In this document: positions 25,882 to 34,389 of the stretch, in pieces
Layout: the number at the start of each line of letters is the position of its first letter
Numbering within the stretch: position 1 is the stretch's first letter
Source: Sulfitobacter sp. JL08
GTDB taxonomy: Bacteria; Pseudomonadota; Alphaproteobacteria; Rhodobacterales; Rhodobacteraceae
Length of the DNA: 64,000 nt
Direction of reading: 5' to 3'
Assembly (NCBI RefSeq): GCF_003352045.1
Contig: NZ_CP025815.1
Coordinates: 1,178,001 to 1,242,000, forward strand
Notes under the pieces: generated by a model
Databases searched by the model: none
Seen by the model: only the letters and a program-made list of their open reading frames with translations
Told to the model about the DNA's origin: nothing
Made by a program: the position numbers and the translations under genes

Positions 25882-26336
25882 CGGCTGTATTTCTGAGCCG
25901 TGCTGCGAAGTGACAGACAGACATGATCCAATTGAGTAGCCGGTTTGCGCATCCCACATAGACAGTTTTCGCCCGACTCTGGACCTTTAAACAGGAATGA
26001 CATCAACGGAAGCTTCGGCTCAGAGCAGCCTGTGGCGAAAATTGCTGCGATGACCGGGGTGCGGACTTTTAGCTTAGCTCTAATGGGCATTGAAGGGCGG
26101 CTTTCTTGCCCAGACTAGGCACAAATGGCTGTCATTTGACCCACCGCCCCCAGTTCCGCTCAGGCGGATGCGCTATCACGCCTTTTCCGCGACAAGATTT
26201 CTTTCAGCGCAGCAAATTTACTGTTTACCCAACTTACTAAACGGTCACGAATTCACTCGCTCAATCATCACATCTCTGTTAGGGCTAATGCGGAGCCTAT
26301 TTTTGGCTATTTATTCCCCCCGGGGGGGGGCGGGCT
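25882..26336. other. Non-coding interval, 455 bp
   Basis: No gene seen. The first 180 bp or so are repeated, diverged, at 30390-30580 as part of the duplicated segment. A weak stem ACGGCT/AGCCGT sits at the stop of the preceding gene. The interval ends in a C6G9 tract in front of the next ATG. Confidence 0.6.
26316..26334 (+). promoter_or_regulatory. C6-G9 homopolymer tract at the ribosome-binding site
   Basis: Six C (26316-26321) then nine G (26322-26330), then CGGG, ending two bases before the ATG at 26337. The G run provides the only ribosome-site-like bases and can pair with the C run. Homopolymer G tracts of this length are prone to slippage. Confidence 0.6.
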
Positions 26337-26900
26337 ATGAAAAATATTATTGGACACGTGCTGTGCGCTATGGTTTTAGGCGCACCTGTGAATGCTCAGG
26401 CAAGTACTTATGATGTTTTTGGCAACTGGTCCGGCGGACAGTTGCTTAATGTGAATTTTGATTTTTCGATAACCAACGATTTCACGGGAGACATCGGTTT
26501 AACCAGTAGCGGTCTTTTAATAAACACTTTGACGTCCACGGGGGTTGGAGGCGATCCTTTCATTCCTTCGTTTACTGCAATCAATTATCAATATGGTGCC
26601 ACAATTGATACTCTGGCGATTTTCGCGGGGGATCCGGGTTTATCAGTCACTCAAGATTTCTACATCGAAATTAACGACTTCACGACAGCTAATCCCTCTC
26701 TTGATAACCTCTCGAGAGACGGGATTGCCCATCCGTTTCTTGGGTACCAAACTTCTTATGTTTCTGGCGCTGTTACCGTAAGCCAACAGGGCGTGACGGC
26801 CGTCCCCGAAGTCACTACAACAGGCAGTCTTGCTGCAATTGCCTCACTGCTCGCGATGATGGCATTCCTGTGGGAACGGCGGCGTCTGCAATCAACGTAA
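26337..26900 (+). CDS. VPEID-CTERM-type secreted protein 1
   Basis: 187 aa. Signal peptide about 1-22 (MKNIIGHVLCAMVLGAPVNA), a beta-rich Ser/Thr/Asn body beginning STYDVFGNW, and a sorting tail from residue 156: VPEV, a hydrophobic helix with SLLAMMAFLW, then ERRRLQST. The tail makes it a predicted XrtE substrate, anchored or released at the cell surface. The body resembles that of the protein at 30847-31479 in its STYxY-like start, but no enzymatic motif is visible. Unusual G-tract at the ribosome site. Confidence 0.85.
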   Translation: MKNIIGHVLCAMVLGAPVNAQASTYDVFGNWSGGQLLNVNFDFSITNDFTGDIGLTSSGLLINTLTSTGVGGDPFIPSFTAINYQYGATIDTLAIFAGDPGLSVTQDFYIEINDFTTANPSLDNLSRDGIAHPFLGYQTSYVSGAVTVSQQGVTAVPEVTTTGSLAAIASLLAMMAFLWERRRLQST

Positions 26901-27371
26901 TGAGTGATCACAACATTGGCAAACGCCCGAAAACTTCTGTGATGACGGTGAGGTTTGGACAGGCGTTTCGTCGAGGGAGTAGGTCTGAGCAGCACACCGT
27001 CAGGTGGAAGATGCAACCGCGACCGCAGCCATGACCATTTGCCAATGTTTCATTTTTATCCCCCTCGGTCCACAAAGCCGTAAATTTTGGTCAGGCTCAA
27101 AGAAAAAAGAGATAAAGCGACGGATGCGAGATATCCCGGAGCTGTCAGGTGGTAAATCCCGCGCCGGACGAGGCAGTTTCAGGGCATATTATACAACTGT
27201 TCAGAATTTTCAGATGAGACTTTGATGCAGCAGAACGCGTTTTGGACGCTGCGCACTCTGTTTTTGGCGTAAAACAGGGTGGTTTGTGTTCAGCAAGTGA
27301 ATAGATGCCCGAAAGTAAGTTCTGCAGGGCGCTATGTTCGAGGTGTCTACCGCTTGCTGTACAAGTGGAGA
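26901..27371. other. Non-coding interval between convergent VPE-CTERM genes
   Basis: About 470 bp, no gene supported. ACATTGGCAAA (26913-26923) and its exact reverse complement (27038-27048) form a widely spaced inverted repeat; the first is part of a copy of the dispersed CGCCCGAWAAC motif. Confidence 0.55.
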
Positions 27372-28724
27372 TCAGCCAACAAGATCGGCCAACCTGCGCC
27401 TCTCCCAGAGAAATGCCATCATTGCCAGCAGAGAACCAAAAGCCGCCAGTGCTCCGGTGGCGCTGACTTCTGGGACGCTGACGACCGCCGACGAGTAAAT
27501 GTAGGCAGTACCGGCACCGTCTGAACGGGAGATGTCCGTCTGAGCGCCGACAATTATTGTGTCTCCGGAGGCCGCAACACTGGTTCCAAACAAGTCTGCT
27601 ACATCCGGATCCGGGTTGTTGAGTGTTTGCAAAAGATCTCCAGTTGCGACGTCGAAAATATACACTGATCCGGCATCAAGCGCTCCCGTGTCGTCTCCTT
27701 CTGCGCCGACAACCGCGATGTCGCCAGACACCGCGACAGTGGACCCGAACAAGTCAGTTTCGTCTGCACCAGGATTGATGAGAGTTGCGATGAGTGTACT
27801 CTGCGTGAGGTTATTCGGATCGAGTTCGTAAACATAGGCTTCTCCGGCGCCGCGTGCGCCGATAAGGACCGTGTTTCCGGAGATCGAGACGCTGCCCCCA
27901 AATCCATCAAATGCGCCCGGGGTAGGATTACTGAGTGTTTGTAAAAGAACCCCGGTCGTCACGTCGAAAATGTAGGCAGATCCTGCGTTGGTCGCGCCAG
28001 TGTCATCACTATAGGCGCCCACCACGGCAATATTGCCTGAGATGGCTACAGAGGCGCCAAAGAAGTCTCCGCTCTCAGGGGTCGGGTTGTCCAGCCTGAA
28101 CAAACGGTTTCCGGTCGCCACGTCAAAGACATAGGCAGACCCGTCGTTGTAATCACCTACACCTGGGATATTGATGTCATCTTGCCAATCCCCGATTACA
28201 GCGTAGGTGTCCGTTGTTGCGACGCTGCTACCGAAACGGTCAGAGGCCTGCGGGTCCGGATGCTCCAGTTCTGTGGTGGGTTCGGTGGTCCCTTCGGTGT
28301 TGAGGTCATAAAGATAAGCCGCGCCGGAATCGTAGCTGCTATTGGGGAAGATTATGTCGTTGCTCGTAAAAGTCTGTCCAGCGTCGTCCGCATATGCGCC
28401 GACCACGACGGTGTCGCCATACACGGCGACGCTTGAGCCAAAATAGTCTTTTGAGGGGCTTGGATTCGGGTCATTCAGCGTGTTGAGCAGATTGCCGTTC
28501 GTCACATCAAAGACATAAACAGATCCCGCGTCCGGAACGATCGTGTCGTCGAGATCCGCCCCGACCACCGCTATACCGCCGTCAATCGCGACACTGTGTC
28601 CGAAGCGGTCATCAGCATCGGGGTCCGGATTATCGAGTGTCACGGTTAGAGAATAAGACTGCGCTGAAGCCAGTGATGCCGCGCAGATCACGCAGGCGGT
28701 CAGCGGTAGAAGAAGTAATTTAAT
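27372..28724 (-). CDS. Seven-bladed beta-propeller protein with VPEID-CTERM-type tail
   Basis: 450 aa if started at 28724. Seven repeats of about 50-70 aa, each running LxNPxPxxxDxFGxSVAxxG, then AVVGAxxDD and GSxYxFDxxTGxLLxT, which is an FG-GAP-like propeller for ligand, metal or cell contact. Residues 417-450 are the sorting tail VPEV...AMMAFLWERRRLADLVG. A perfect signal peptide (KLLLLPLTACVICAASLASA) begins directly after an ATT codon at 28724, preceded by AAGGGGGG at the proper distance; the only usual in-frame start is a GTG at 28823 that would add an odd Cys-rich stretch. I therefore suggest an ATT start or a mutated ATG. Confidence 0.88.
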   Translation of the reverse strand: MKLLLLPLTACVICAASLASAQSYSLTVTLDNPDPDADDRFGHSVAIDGGIAVVGADLDDTIVPDAGSVYVFDVTNGNLLNTLNDPNPSPSKDYFGSSVAVYGDTVVVGAYADDAGQTFTSNDIIFPNSSYDSGAAYLYDLNTEGTTEPTTELEHPDPQASDRFGSSVATTDTYAVIGDWQDDINIPGVGDYNDGSAYVFDVATGNRLFRLDNPTPESGDFFGASVAISGNIAVVGAYSDDTGATNAGSAYIFDVTTGVLLQTLSNPTPGAFDGFGGSVSISGNTVLIGARGAGEAYVYELDPNNLTQSTLIATLINPGADETDLFGSTVAVSGDIAVVGAEGDDTGALDAGSVYIFDVATGDLLQTLNNPDPDVADLFGTSVAASGDTIIVGAQTDISRSDGAGTAYIYSSAVVSVPEVSATGALAAFGSLLAMMAFLWERRRLADLVG

Positions 28725-29376
28725 GAAAAGCCCCCCTTGACTGAAGCCCGCCTTAGGGCAGAAAAAATGATACCTGTTGAGACAACTTTTGTCAAAGCTG
28801 CGACCTGATGCGAGGCATCGCACACCGGCACGCGGGACTGAGAGGCGTGGGGAGGCGGTATATCGGCGCTGGCCCTGGGATCCCGGGGGTCCTGCAGGGG
28901 TCGATCTGGCGGGCTTTCGCTTGAGGAGCCAGGCGCTGTGCTCGCCGCAAGCCCCGAATTTTTTTCGGCCTCTGGTGTTAAAGAAGGAGCCCTAACTGCT
29001 CGGGCGACCGTTGTGTCGGCAACCGCAACTGATAAAGCACCTGCTCCGAGGCACGGCGTCAGCTGCAAATGCCCGATAACGCCTAACAGAGATCCGGGCG
29101 CAGTCAGTCCGCCCGCTCAAGACAGCCGGCGTTCGTGTAGGCGCGGCGGTGGATCGTGGTCAGAACTGATGCTCGAACACCAAGATTGCGGTGCCAGACA
29201 TCACGGAAGGCCGAGATCTTTCACCGCCTTAATGCAGAGAGCCATTGTGGAACCGTGTTGCAACTGCTAGCTTTTGAGTGAATGCGCAAATTTGTTGGTA
29301 TCTGAGAGTTCCAGCTCATCGATCGAGTGTTTCATTTATTTTACTAATTAGAACCGTTTGGAATCGTAGAATTTCT
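28725..29376. other. Non-coding interval, 650 bp, with dispersed motif copy
   Basis: Divergent promoter space between two tail-bearing genes. No convincing gene. GCAAATGCCCGATAACGC is at 29065-29082. Confidence 0.55.
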
Positions 29377-30087
29377 ATGCCAAGAAAATTCCATTTAGCT
29401 GCGCTTTTCCTTTGTCCGTTTTTGATCGGAACAGCAGCTTCGTCCCAAACGAATTTAACGAGCGGTGTAAATCTTTTAACGACAGATACGCTGAGTTTAA
29501 ACACCACCGGATTTGTTGATAGCTTGTTCACCGGAGCACCTGACGCTACTACAGCCGAAGGCGGCGTTTCTGGTTATGTAGGCATTGGCAGTGAAATCGT
29601 TGTGTATGATTTCGGTTTGAACAGGATTGTCAATGGCCCTGGTGGCGACTTTAATGTGTACGAAGTGAGGCTTGGATATCCAGAGTTCAGCAATACAAAT
29701 ACCTACATTAAAGTCTCTGCGAGCCTTGATGGTATAAGCTACGTTGATCTCACTTCGACCGAAGCCGCTGCCGTAGAAATCGTTGGTGATGAAGATCACG
29801 GTGACCCAAATAATGCGAGGTCATATGATTTGAGTGGCCTGCTAGAGGCTCGCTACATTCGGATAGACGGAAACGTTGTAGACGGAAATTCGAACACTCC
29901 TGCGGGAGGTGTTGATAATAATAATGGCTTCGATCTCGATGCCGTTGGCGGCGTGAATTATACGTTGGCCAGTGAGTTGGTGTCTGTCCCGGAAGTTAGC
30001 GCGACTGGCGCACTGGGAGCTTTCGGCTCTCTGCTGGCCTTGATGGCGTTCCTTTGGGAGCGGCGACGGACGCAAAAAGTTTTTTGA
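29377..30087 (+). CDS. VPEID-CTERM-type secreted protein 2 (paralogue A)
   Basis: 236 aa. ATG at 29377 opens a signal peptide (MPRKFHLAALFLCPFLIGTA). The body, DTLSLNTTGFVDSLFTG, GGDFNVYEVRLGYPEF, SLDGISYVDL, ARSYDLSGLLEARYIRI and GFDLDAVGGVNY, looks like a jelly-roll or discoidin-like carbohydrate-binding fold; function not established. Sorting tail from residue 204 (VPEV...LMAFLWERRRTQKVF). The gene at 31721-32392 is a clear paralogue over the whole length. Confidence 0.86.
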   Translation: MPRKFHLAALFLCPFLIGTAASSQTNLTSGVNLLTTDTLSLNTTGFVDSLFTGAPDATTAEGGVSGYVGIGSEIVVYDFGLNRIVNGPGGDFNVYEVRLGYPEFSNTNTYIKVSASLDGISYVDLTSTEAAAVEIVGDEDHGDPNNARSYDLSGLLEARYIRIDGNVVDGNSNTPAGGVDNNNGFDLDAVGGVNYTLASELVSVPEVSATGALGAFGSLLALMAFLWERRRTQKVF

Positions 30088-30152
30088 TAAACGACACCCG
30101 CAAGTTTTCAACGCACGGATTATCTAGCGGCGCTGAAAATCCACGGGCAGAG

Positions 30153-30389
30153 TCTGCGTGGTTTGATCTCCTGGAGAATGCGAACAGGGGTGACCGCGAG
30201 GCAAACCGAGCAGCGATGACCACCCTGAACAACGCCGTTATGCGCTACAACAACATGGGCTGTCCGGCGATAGAGTTTCGAGCCACGCTACCCTGTCTGA
30301 CGGGCATGGCGATGGCGGGGAAAATCTCCGAAGTGGCAGTGCCTGCTGCTCAAGCCTGCATGGCGCAAGCGGGTTTGCCCAGGCCCTGA
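30153..30389 (+). pseudogene. Decapitated copy of the small four-cysteine secreted protein
   Basis: Matches residues 42-119 of the gene at 25522-25881 (SAWFDLLENANRGDREANRA to AQAGLPRP, about 82% identical by eye). The signal peptide and first Cys are missing, so it could not be exported as such; the frame runs on upstream into unrelated sequence. The DNA match continues past the stop to about 30580. Confidence 0.75.
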
Positions 30390-30846
30390 CGGTCGCATCT
30401 CTGAGCCGTGCTTCGAAGTTATGAACACACGCGGTCCAAGTGAGTAGCCGGTTTGAGCCTCCCACACCGGCAGTTTCCGCAAGGCTCGAGACCTGCAAAT
30501 TAGTAACGGCATGAAACGCGGCTTCGAACCTGAGCAGACCCTGCCTGAAAACCTAACTATGGACCGGTTGCAGACTTTACAACCGATCGCTTCAGAGCAG
30601 CACTAAGAGCGAATAAGATCTGCGGTTGTGCGGATCGGATGAATGGCTCCTCCACCTTTCGGCGCATATTTGATGCTCCAAACGAGATTGTTTCCAGATA
30701 CTATTTTTTCTGATACTGTAGGCGGACAAGTGAACGATTTTTCCGCGTGAAGGCAGTGCCTGATCCTATCTCCAGTATCGGTGGTTGTTGTATGAAACGC
30801 AGATCGAGCATTTTAGCGTAAGATCTTCAGCGGGGCATCACAGTTC
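30390..30846. other. Non-coding interval, 457 bp
   Basis: First 190 bp or so are the diverged second copy of 25882-26060. The rest is AT-rich and should hold the promoter of the next gene. No gene seen. Confidence 0.5.
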
Positions 30847-31479
30847 ATGAAATATATTTTATTCACAGTCTTTGCAGCGGCAACTACCGGTCTGACCAGT
30901 GAAGCGCATGCTTCCACATATGAATACACCGGTCTCCCTTTAACTAACATCGTCAACGACCCTGATATCGACGTGGGTTATTCTTTTAGCGATTACCTGT
31001 CCGGTAGTTTTACCATGGCTAACCCGTTGGATGAAACGAGTGGTCTAACAGATATCAGTTCTGCTATAACGAGTTACTCCTTCAGCGTCGGTGAGAGTAG
31101 TTTTACGTCATCGGACTCGGATGTTTTAACCTTCTCGGTTGGAACGGCTGGCGGTAATATCGACGAATGGGAGATTTATCTCGAGAGCACTTTGCCGTTC
31201 GGGGTTTCCCCCAACATACCTAACACCAGTTCAACTCAAAATTACTTATATTCATCTTCTGCCCCACTTGGTGGCGTCCCCCAGGATGAAGTTTATTTCT
31301 ACACTTATGATGAAATTTCGGGGGAAGAGGCTGAAACACAGGCTAATGTACTACAATCCGGAAATTGGGCACTTGCGCAATCGGTTCCCGAGGTTAGTTC
31401 AGCAGGTAGCTTCGCCGCCCTTGGCACGCTATTGACTCTGATGGCTTTCCTGTGGGAGCGTCGGCGGGTCGCTGTCTGA
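30847..31479 (+). CDS. VPEID-CTERM-type secreted protein 3
   Basis: 210 aa. Signal peptide MKYILFTVFAAATTGLTSEA, then STYEYTGLPLTNIVNDPDID and a Ser/Asp/Tyr-rich, Cys-free beta-type body, as in many cell-surface sorting substrates. Tail from residue 180: VPEVSSAGSFAALGTLLTLM, then AFLWERRRVAV. Predicted XrtE substrate; no catalytic motif seen. Confidence 0.86.
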   Translation: MKYILFTVFAAATTGLTSEAHASTYEYTGLPLTNIVNDPDIDVGYSFSDYLSGSFTMANPLDETSGLTDISSAITSYSFSVGESSFTSSDSDVLTFSVGTAGGNIDEWEIYLESTLPFGVSPNIPNTSSTQNYLYSSSAPLGGVPQDEVYFYTYDEISGEEAETQANVLQSGNWALAQSVPEVSSAGSFAALGTLLTLMAFLWERRRVAV

Positions 31480-31720
31480 GCTTAGCTCGAATACCAAGAT
31501 TGCGCTGCTCTACCTCGCTGCTGCCTCCGGAGTTACTACTCATTAAATCAATGCCTGCATTGGCGCGAGTTTTAGGGTGACCCGCCGCTAAAAACATATA
31601 GCTGCCCGCTACAATGCTGAATTCACGGGATATCTCTTTGATTGGCTAGGTTTTCCAAATAGGGTTAGGAAGACCATAGTTTTAAGTGTTAGAGTAAGTC
31701 AGAATTATTGAGTCAGAACA

Positions 31721-32392
31721 TTGAAGAAGTTTGGAATTTTCAGCGCGTCGTTGGCGGTAAGTATCTGGTTGGGCGCGGGGGTGGCGGTTGCTCAAACAGC
31801 AACTTCGCCCGATTCACTTTTATTTACAGATACACTGAATTATAACACCACCGGGTTTGTTGACAGTTTATTCACTGGGGAACCAAATTCTGTGGTTAAT
31901 CAAGACTTTGTTGGCATGGTAGGTATTGGTGGCCAAATTGTCGAATATGACTTTGGTGACAACAGGATCATCGATGGAGATGGTGGTGATTTCAATGTTT
32001 ATGAAGCGAATTGGGGCGGGGCTGAGTTCAGTTTGATTAGCGTATTCGTAAGTCTGGATGGGGAAAATTACTACGATGTAACTGCTAGTGAGGCGGCGGC
32101 TGTCGTAGATCTTAATGGGGATGAATCTTGGGGAACCGACTTTTCGTTTGCTCGGTCATATGATCTGAGCGGATCTTCTCTTTCGGAGGCCCGTTTCATT
32201 AAGATAGACGGCAATGGAGAAGGCCTCGCGGGTGGCTGCTGTACTGGCTTTGATCTCGATGCCGTTGGTGGCGTCAACTATGTGGTGGCCGCCGTCCCCG
32301 AAGTGTCCGCCGCCGGCGCACTGGCAGCCTTGGGCTCACTGCTCGCCATGATGGCCTTCCTGTGGGAGCGGCGGCGTCTGCCAGCGGCTTAA
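31721..32392 (+). CDS. VPEID-CTERM-type secreted protein 4 (paralogue B)
   Basis: 223 aa, TTG start at 31721 followed by a signal peptide (KKFGIFSASLAVSIWLGAGV). Body shares DTLNYNTTGFVDSLFTG, GGDFNVYEANWGGAEF, ARSYDLSGSSLSEARFIKI and GFDLDAVGGVNYV with the gene at 29377-30087, plus a Cys-Cys pair (GGCCTGFD) that the paralogue lacks. Tail from residue 192 ends FLWERRRLPAA. Ribosome site weak. Confidence 0.85.
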   Translation: MKKFGIFSASLAVSIWLGAGVAVAQTATSPDSLLFTDTLNYNTTGFVDSLFTGEPNSVVNQDFVGMVGIGGQIVEYDFGDNRIIDGDGGDFNVYEANWGGAEFSLISVFVSLDGENYYDVTASEAAAVVDLNGDESWGTDFSFARSYDLSGSSLSEARFIKIDGNGEGLAGGCCTGFDLDAVGGVNYVVAAVPEVSAAGALAALGSLLAMMAFLWERRRLPAA

Positions 32393-32407
32393 GCGCGGCT
32401 CGCATTG

Positions 32408-32425
32408 GCAAATGCCCGATAACGC
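32408..32425. repeat. Dispersed motif GCAAATGCCCGATAACGC
   Basis: Exact 18-bp match to 29065-29082; 22890-22907 differs by one base (C for T). A shortened relative (ATTGGCAAACGCCCGAAAAC) is at 26915. Here it lies 16 bp after the stop of the last tail-bearing gene. Not palindromic. Confidence 0.5.
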
Positions 32426-32567
32426 CCAGTCGGCGCGATACCCTAAATATCTCGCGTCACCCCGAACGTCCGTGGCATGCTGTCCACATATTGGCCTTGC
32501 CGCATTATTGCCGGCGGTCCCCGACCAACAACTCAACGCCATCCAGCTGTGCCGCCTGTCTGTCGAA

Positions 32568-32886
32568 GGCATTGTCAGAGCAAAATCGCTTGAGACGGGC
32601 AGGGCGGTTTTGTAGCCTCGTCGGATAACCAAACCTGATCCATTTCGGTACTTCAAAACGAGCCGTGAGATTATCCGCCTGGCGGTAATGCTGTACGTCC
32701 GTTTCCCGCTGTCCCTTCGCAACGTGGAAGATCTGCTCCATGAACGCGGCGTCGATGTCAGTCACGAAGCGGTGAGATACTGGTGGCACCGGTTCGGCCC
32801 GATGTTTGCGTCCGAGATCCGAAAGCGACGGATTGAGGGGATGAAATCGAGCAAGTGGCGCTGGCATCTTGACGAGATGTTCGTGA
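32568..32886 (+). mobile_element. IS6-family remnant A (left end and N-terminal third of transposase)
   Basis: Left terminus GGCATTGTCAGAGC matches the intact copy's end. The transposase reading continues as TKPDPFRYFKTSREIIRLAV-like text up to WRWHLDEMFV, but the start ATG is ATA. It is cut by the left end of remnant B at 32887, so the DDE catalytic core is missing. Confidence 0.85.
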
Positions 32887-33312
32887 GGCATTGTCAGAAG
32901 AAACTGGCTTGAGGCGGGCAGGGTGGTTCCGTAGCTTCGTGGGATGACAAAACGCTCCCCATTCCGCTACTTCAAGACCAGCCCTGAGATCATCCGCCTG
33001 GCGGTCATGATGTACGTTCGATTTCCGCTCTCACTCCGCAACGTCGAAGACCTCCTGCATGAGCGCGGGATCGAGATCAGCCACGAAACGGTTCGGTTCT
33101 GGTGGAACAGATTTGGCCCGATGTCTACAGAAATTCGCCGCAGTTCATTCTTCCGTCCACAACCACTTCAACCAGGAGCGACACCTTTTTTCACGCAACA
33201 ATTTCAAACTCAATCGATGCGCCGCTCTTACCGAGTGGCGTCAGCTTTGCTCTGGGTAAGTTCACGCATTCCGAAGTGAACTGAGACTGGTTCGAATTGG
33301 TCTGAAAACACC
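32887..33312 (+). mobile_element. IS6-family remnant B with internal deletion
   Basis: Has both ends (GGCATTGTCAGAAG at left, GGTCTGAAAACACC at right). An ATG at 32944 starts MTKRSPFRYFKTSPEII; the reading stops matching at FWWNRFGPM and resumes, in another frame, at LQKFAAVHSSVHNHFNQERH. About 390 bp of the transposase core are gone. The join is at CGATGT, present at both break sites in the intact copy. Confidence 0.85.
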
Positions 33313-34389
33313 ATCGGGGGGGTTCTCGTGTTGAATGGGCGCACAGACGTTGGCACGGTGGTTGCGGCAACCACGGGATTAAGCAGGCTTCACGGGCCAA
33401 CCGCATATCTAATATCTTTCTATCGGCAGGTTAGTGCGAACCGCGTGAAGTTTGAGTTGCTGAGAGAACTCACAGTGCACGAAACTAAGGCATAACCAAT
33501 ATCCAATGGGTTACATGCGCACAAACCAGCCAATTGTGTGCAATAGACACCCGATCAAGATCAGTTAGCCGTGGTTCTGAGCGGCTCATTGCGTATATCG
33601 GCGCCAGAAAACGAAGAGACACTTCTTGGACCTGGAGAAATTTTCCGACTTCCGCAGGCTGCAAGCTCCACCCACACATTGGAAGCCATCGGGCCGGAAG
33701 CTGTGCGTCTTATGGTCCTGCAAGCGTGAAACTTGGGGCCTCTGCTTTCACAATACCTTTCGCAAGAGCAGGGATTTCCCGGATATGCCGGTGGCACCCC
33801 CTCAATATTGGCAAAGCCAAGCGACACAGAGGCATTCATGCATAGTCTGCAACTCGATTGTAGGCATTTGGATCTTCACTGCGTTAGTGACGAACGTCCG
33901 CTTCTGTGATTACTTTGCTGCGAAGCTCTCGGATCGATCAAGGAACTCAGCTTGCTGCACCGGCGAAGCACACGATTTCAATCCGGCGGCTTCGGGCTCG
34001 GAACGGTCCTTCGAGAGTTTCTCTCAGATGACAGCTAACCGCCTTTGAGCAGCCGTTCGGACAAGAAAAACCAAAGTTTCAGCCTCGGACGGCCGCTTCG
34101 CGCGAGATCAGACGCTCGCGGAAAATGGTGCTATGACTGAGTTGCGGACATAGCGCCCATTCGCCAAAAGTGCACACAGGGCAGCTTTGCTCCCCTTTGG
34201 AGACCTTCACTAAGGATTGCACATGAATTGGACAATGCGGGAAGTAACAGCCTTGATTCTGCGTGGTGCACTAACGACCGCGATGGCGGTCAGAAACGGA
34301 CTTGGGAAGGCTTGCGCTTTGGCTGAGGGCGGCAATAGTTTTCAGTAATATCAATTACTTGGAAGTAGATCGCAGGATGATGGCGGCAT
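33313..34389. other. Non-coding or decayed interval, 1.08 kb
   Basis: I see no gene I can support on either strand; open frames are short and lack family motifs or ribosome sites. Probably decayed DNA between the IS6 remnants and the regulator gene. Confidence 0.5.

Noticed and set aside
27400-28700. CRISPR-like array
   Set aside because: The repeats are coding propeller blades of uneven length, not short direct repeats with unique spacers.
30054-30152. Start of the duplicated small gene as an intact CDS
   Set aside because: The upstream extension matches nothing in the parent gene and has no signal peptide.
33534-34048. Frames of 60-140 codons in the 33.3-34.4 kb gap
   Set aside because: Overlapping on both strands, Cys/Arg/Trp-rich, no ribosome site or motif.
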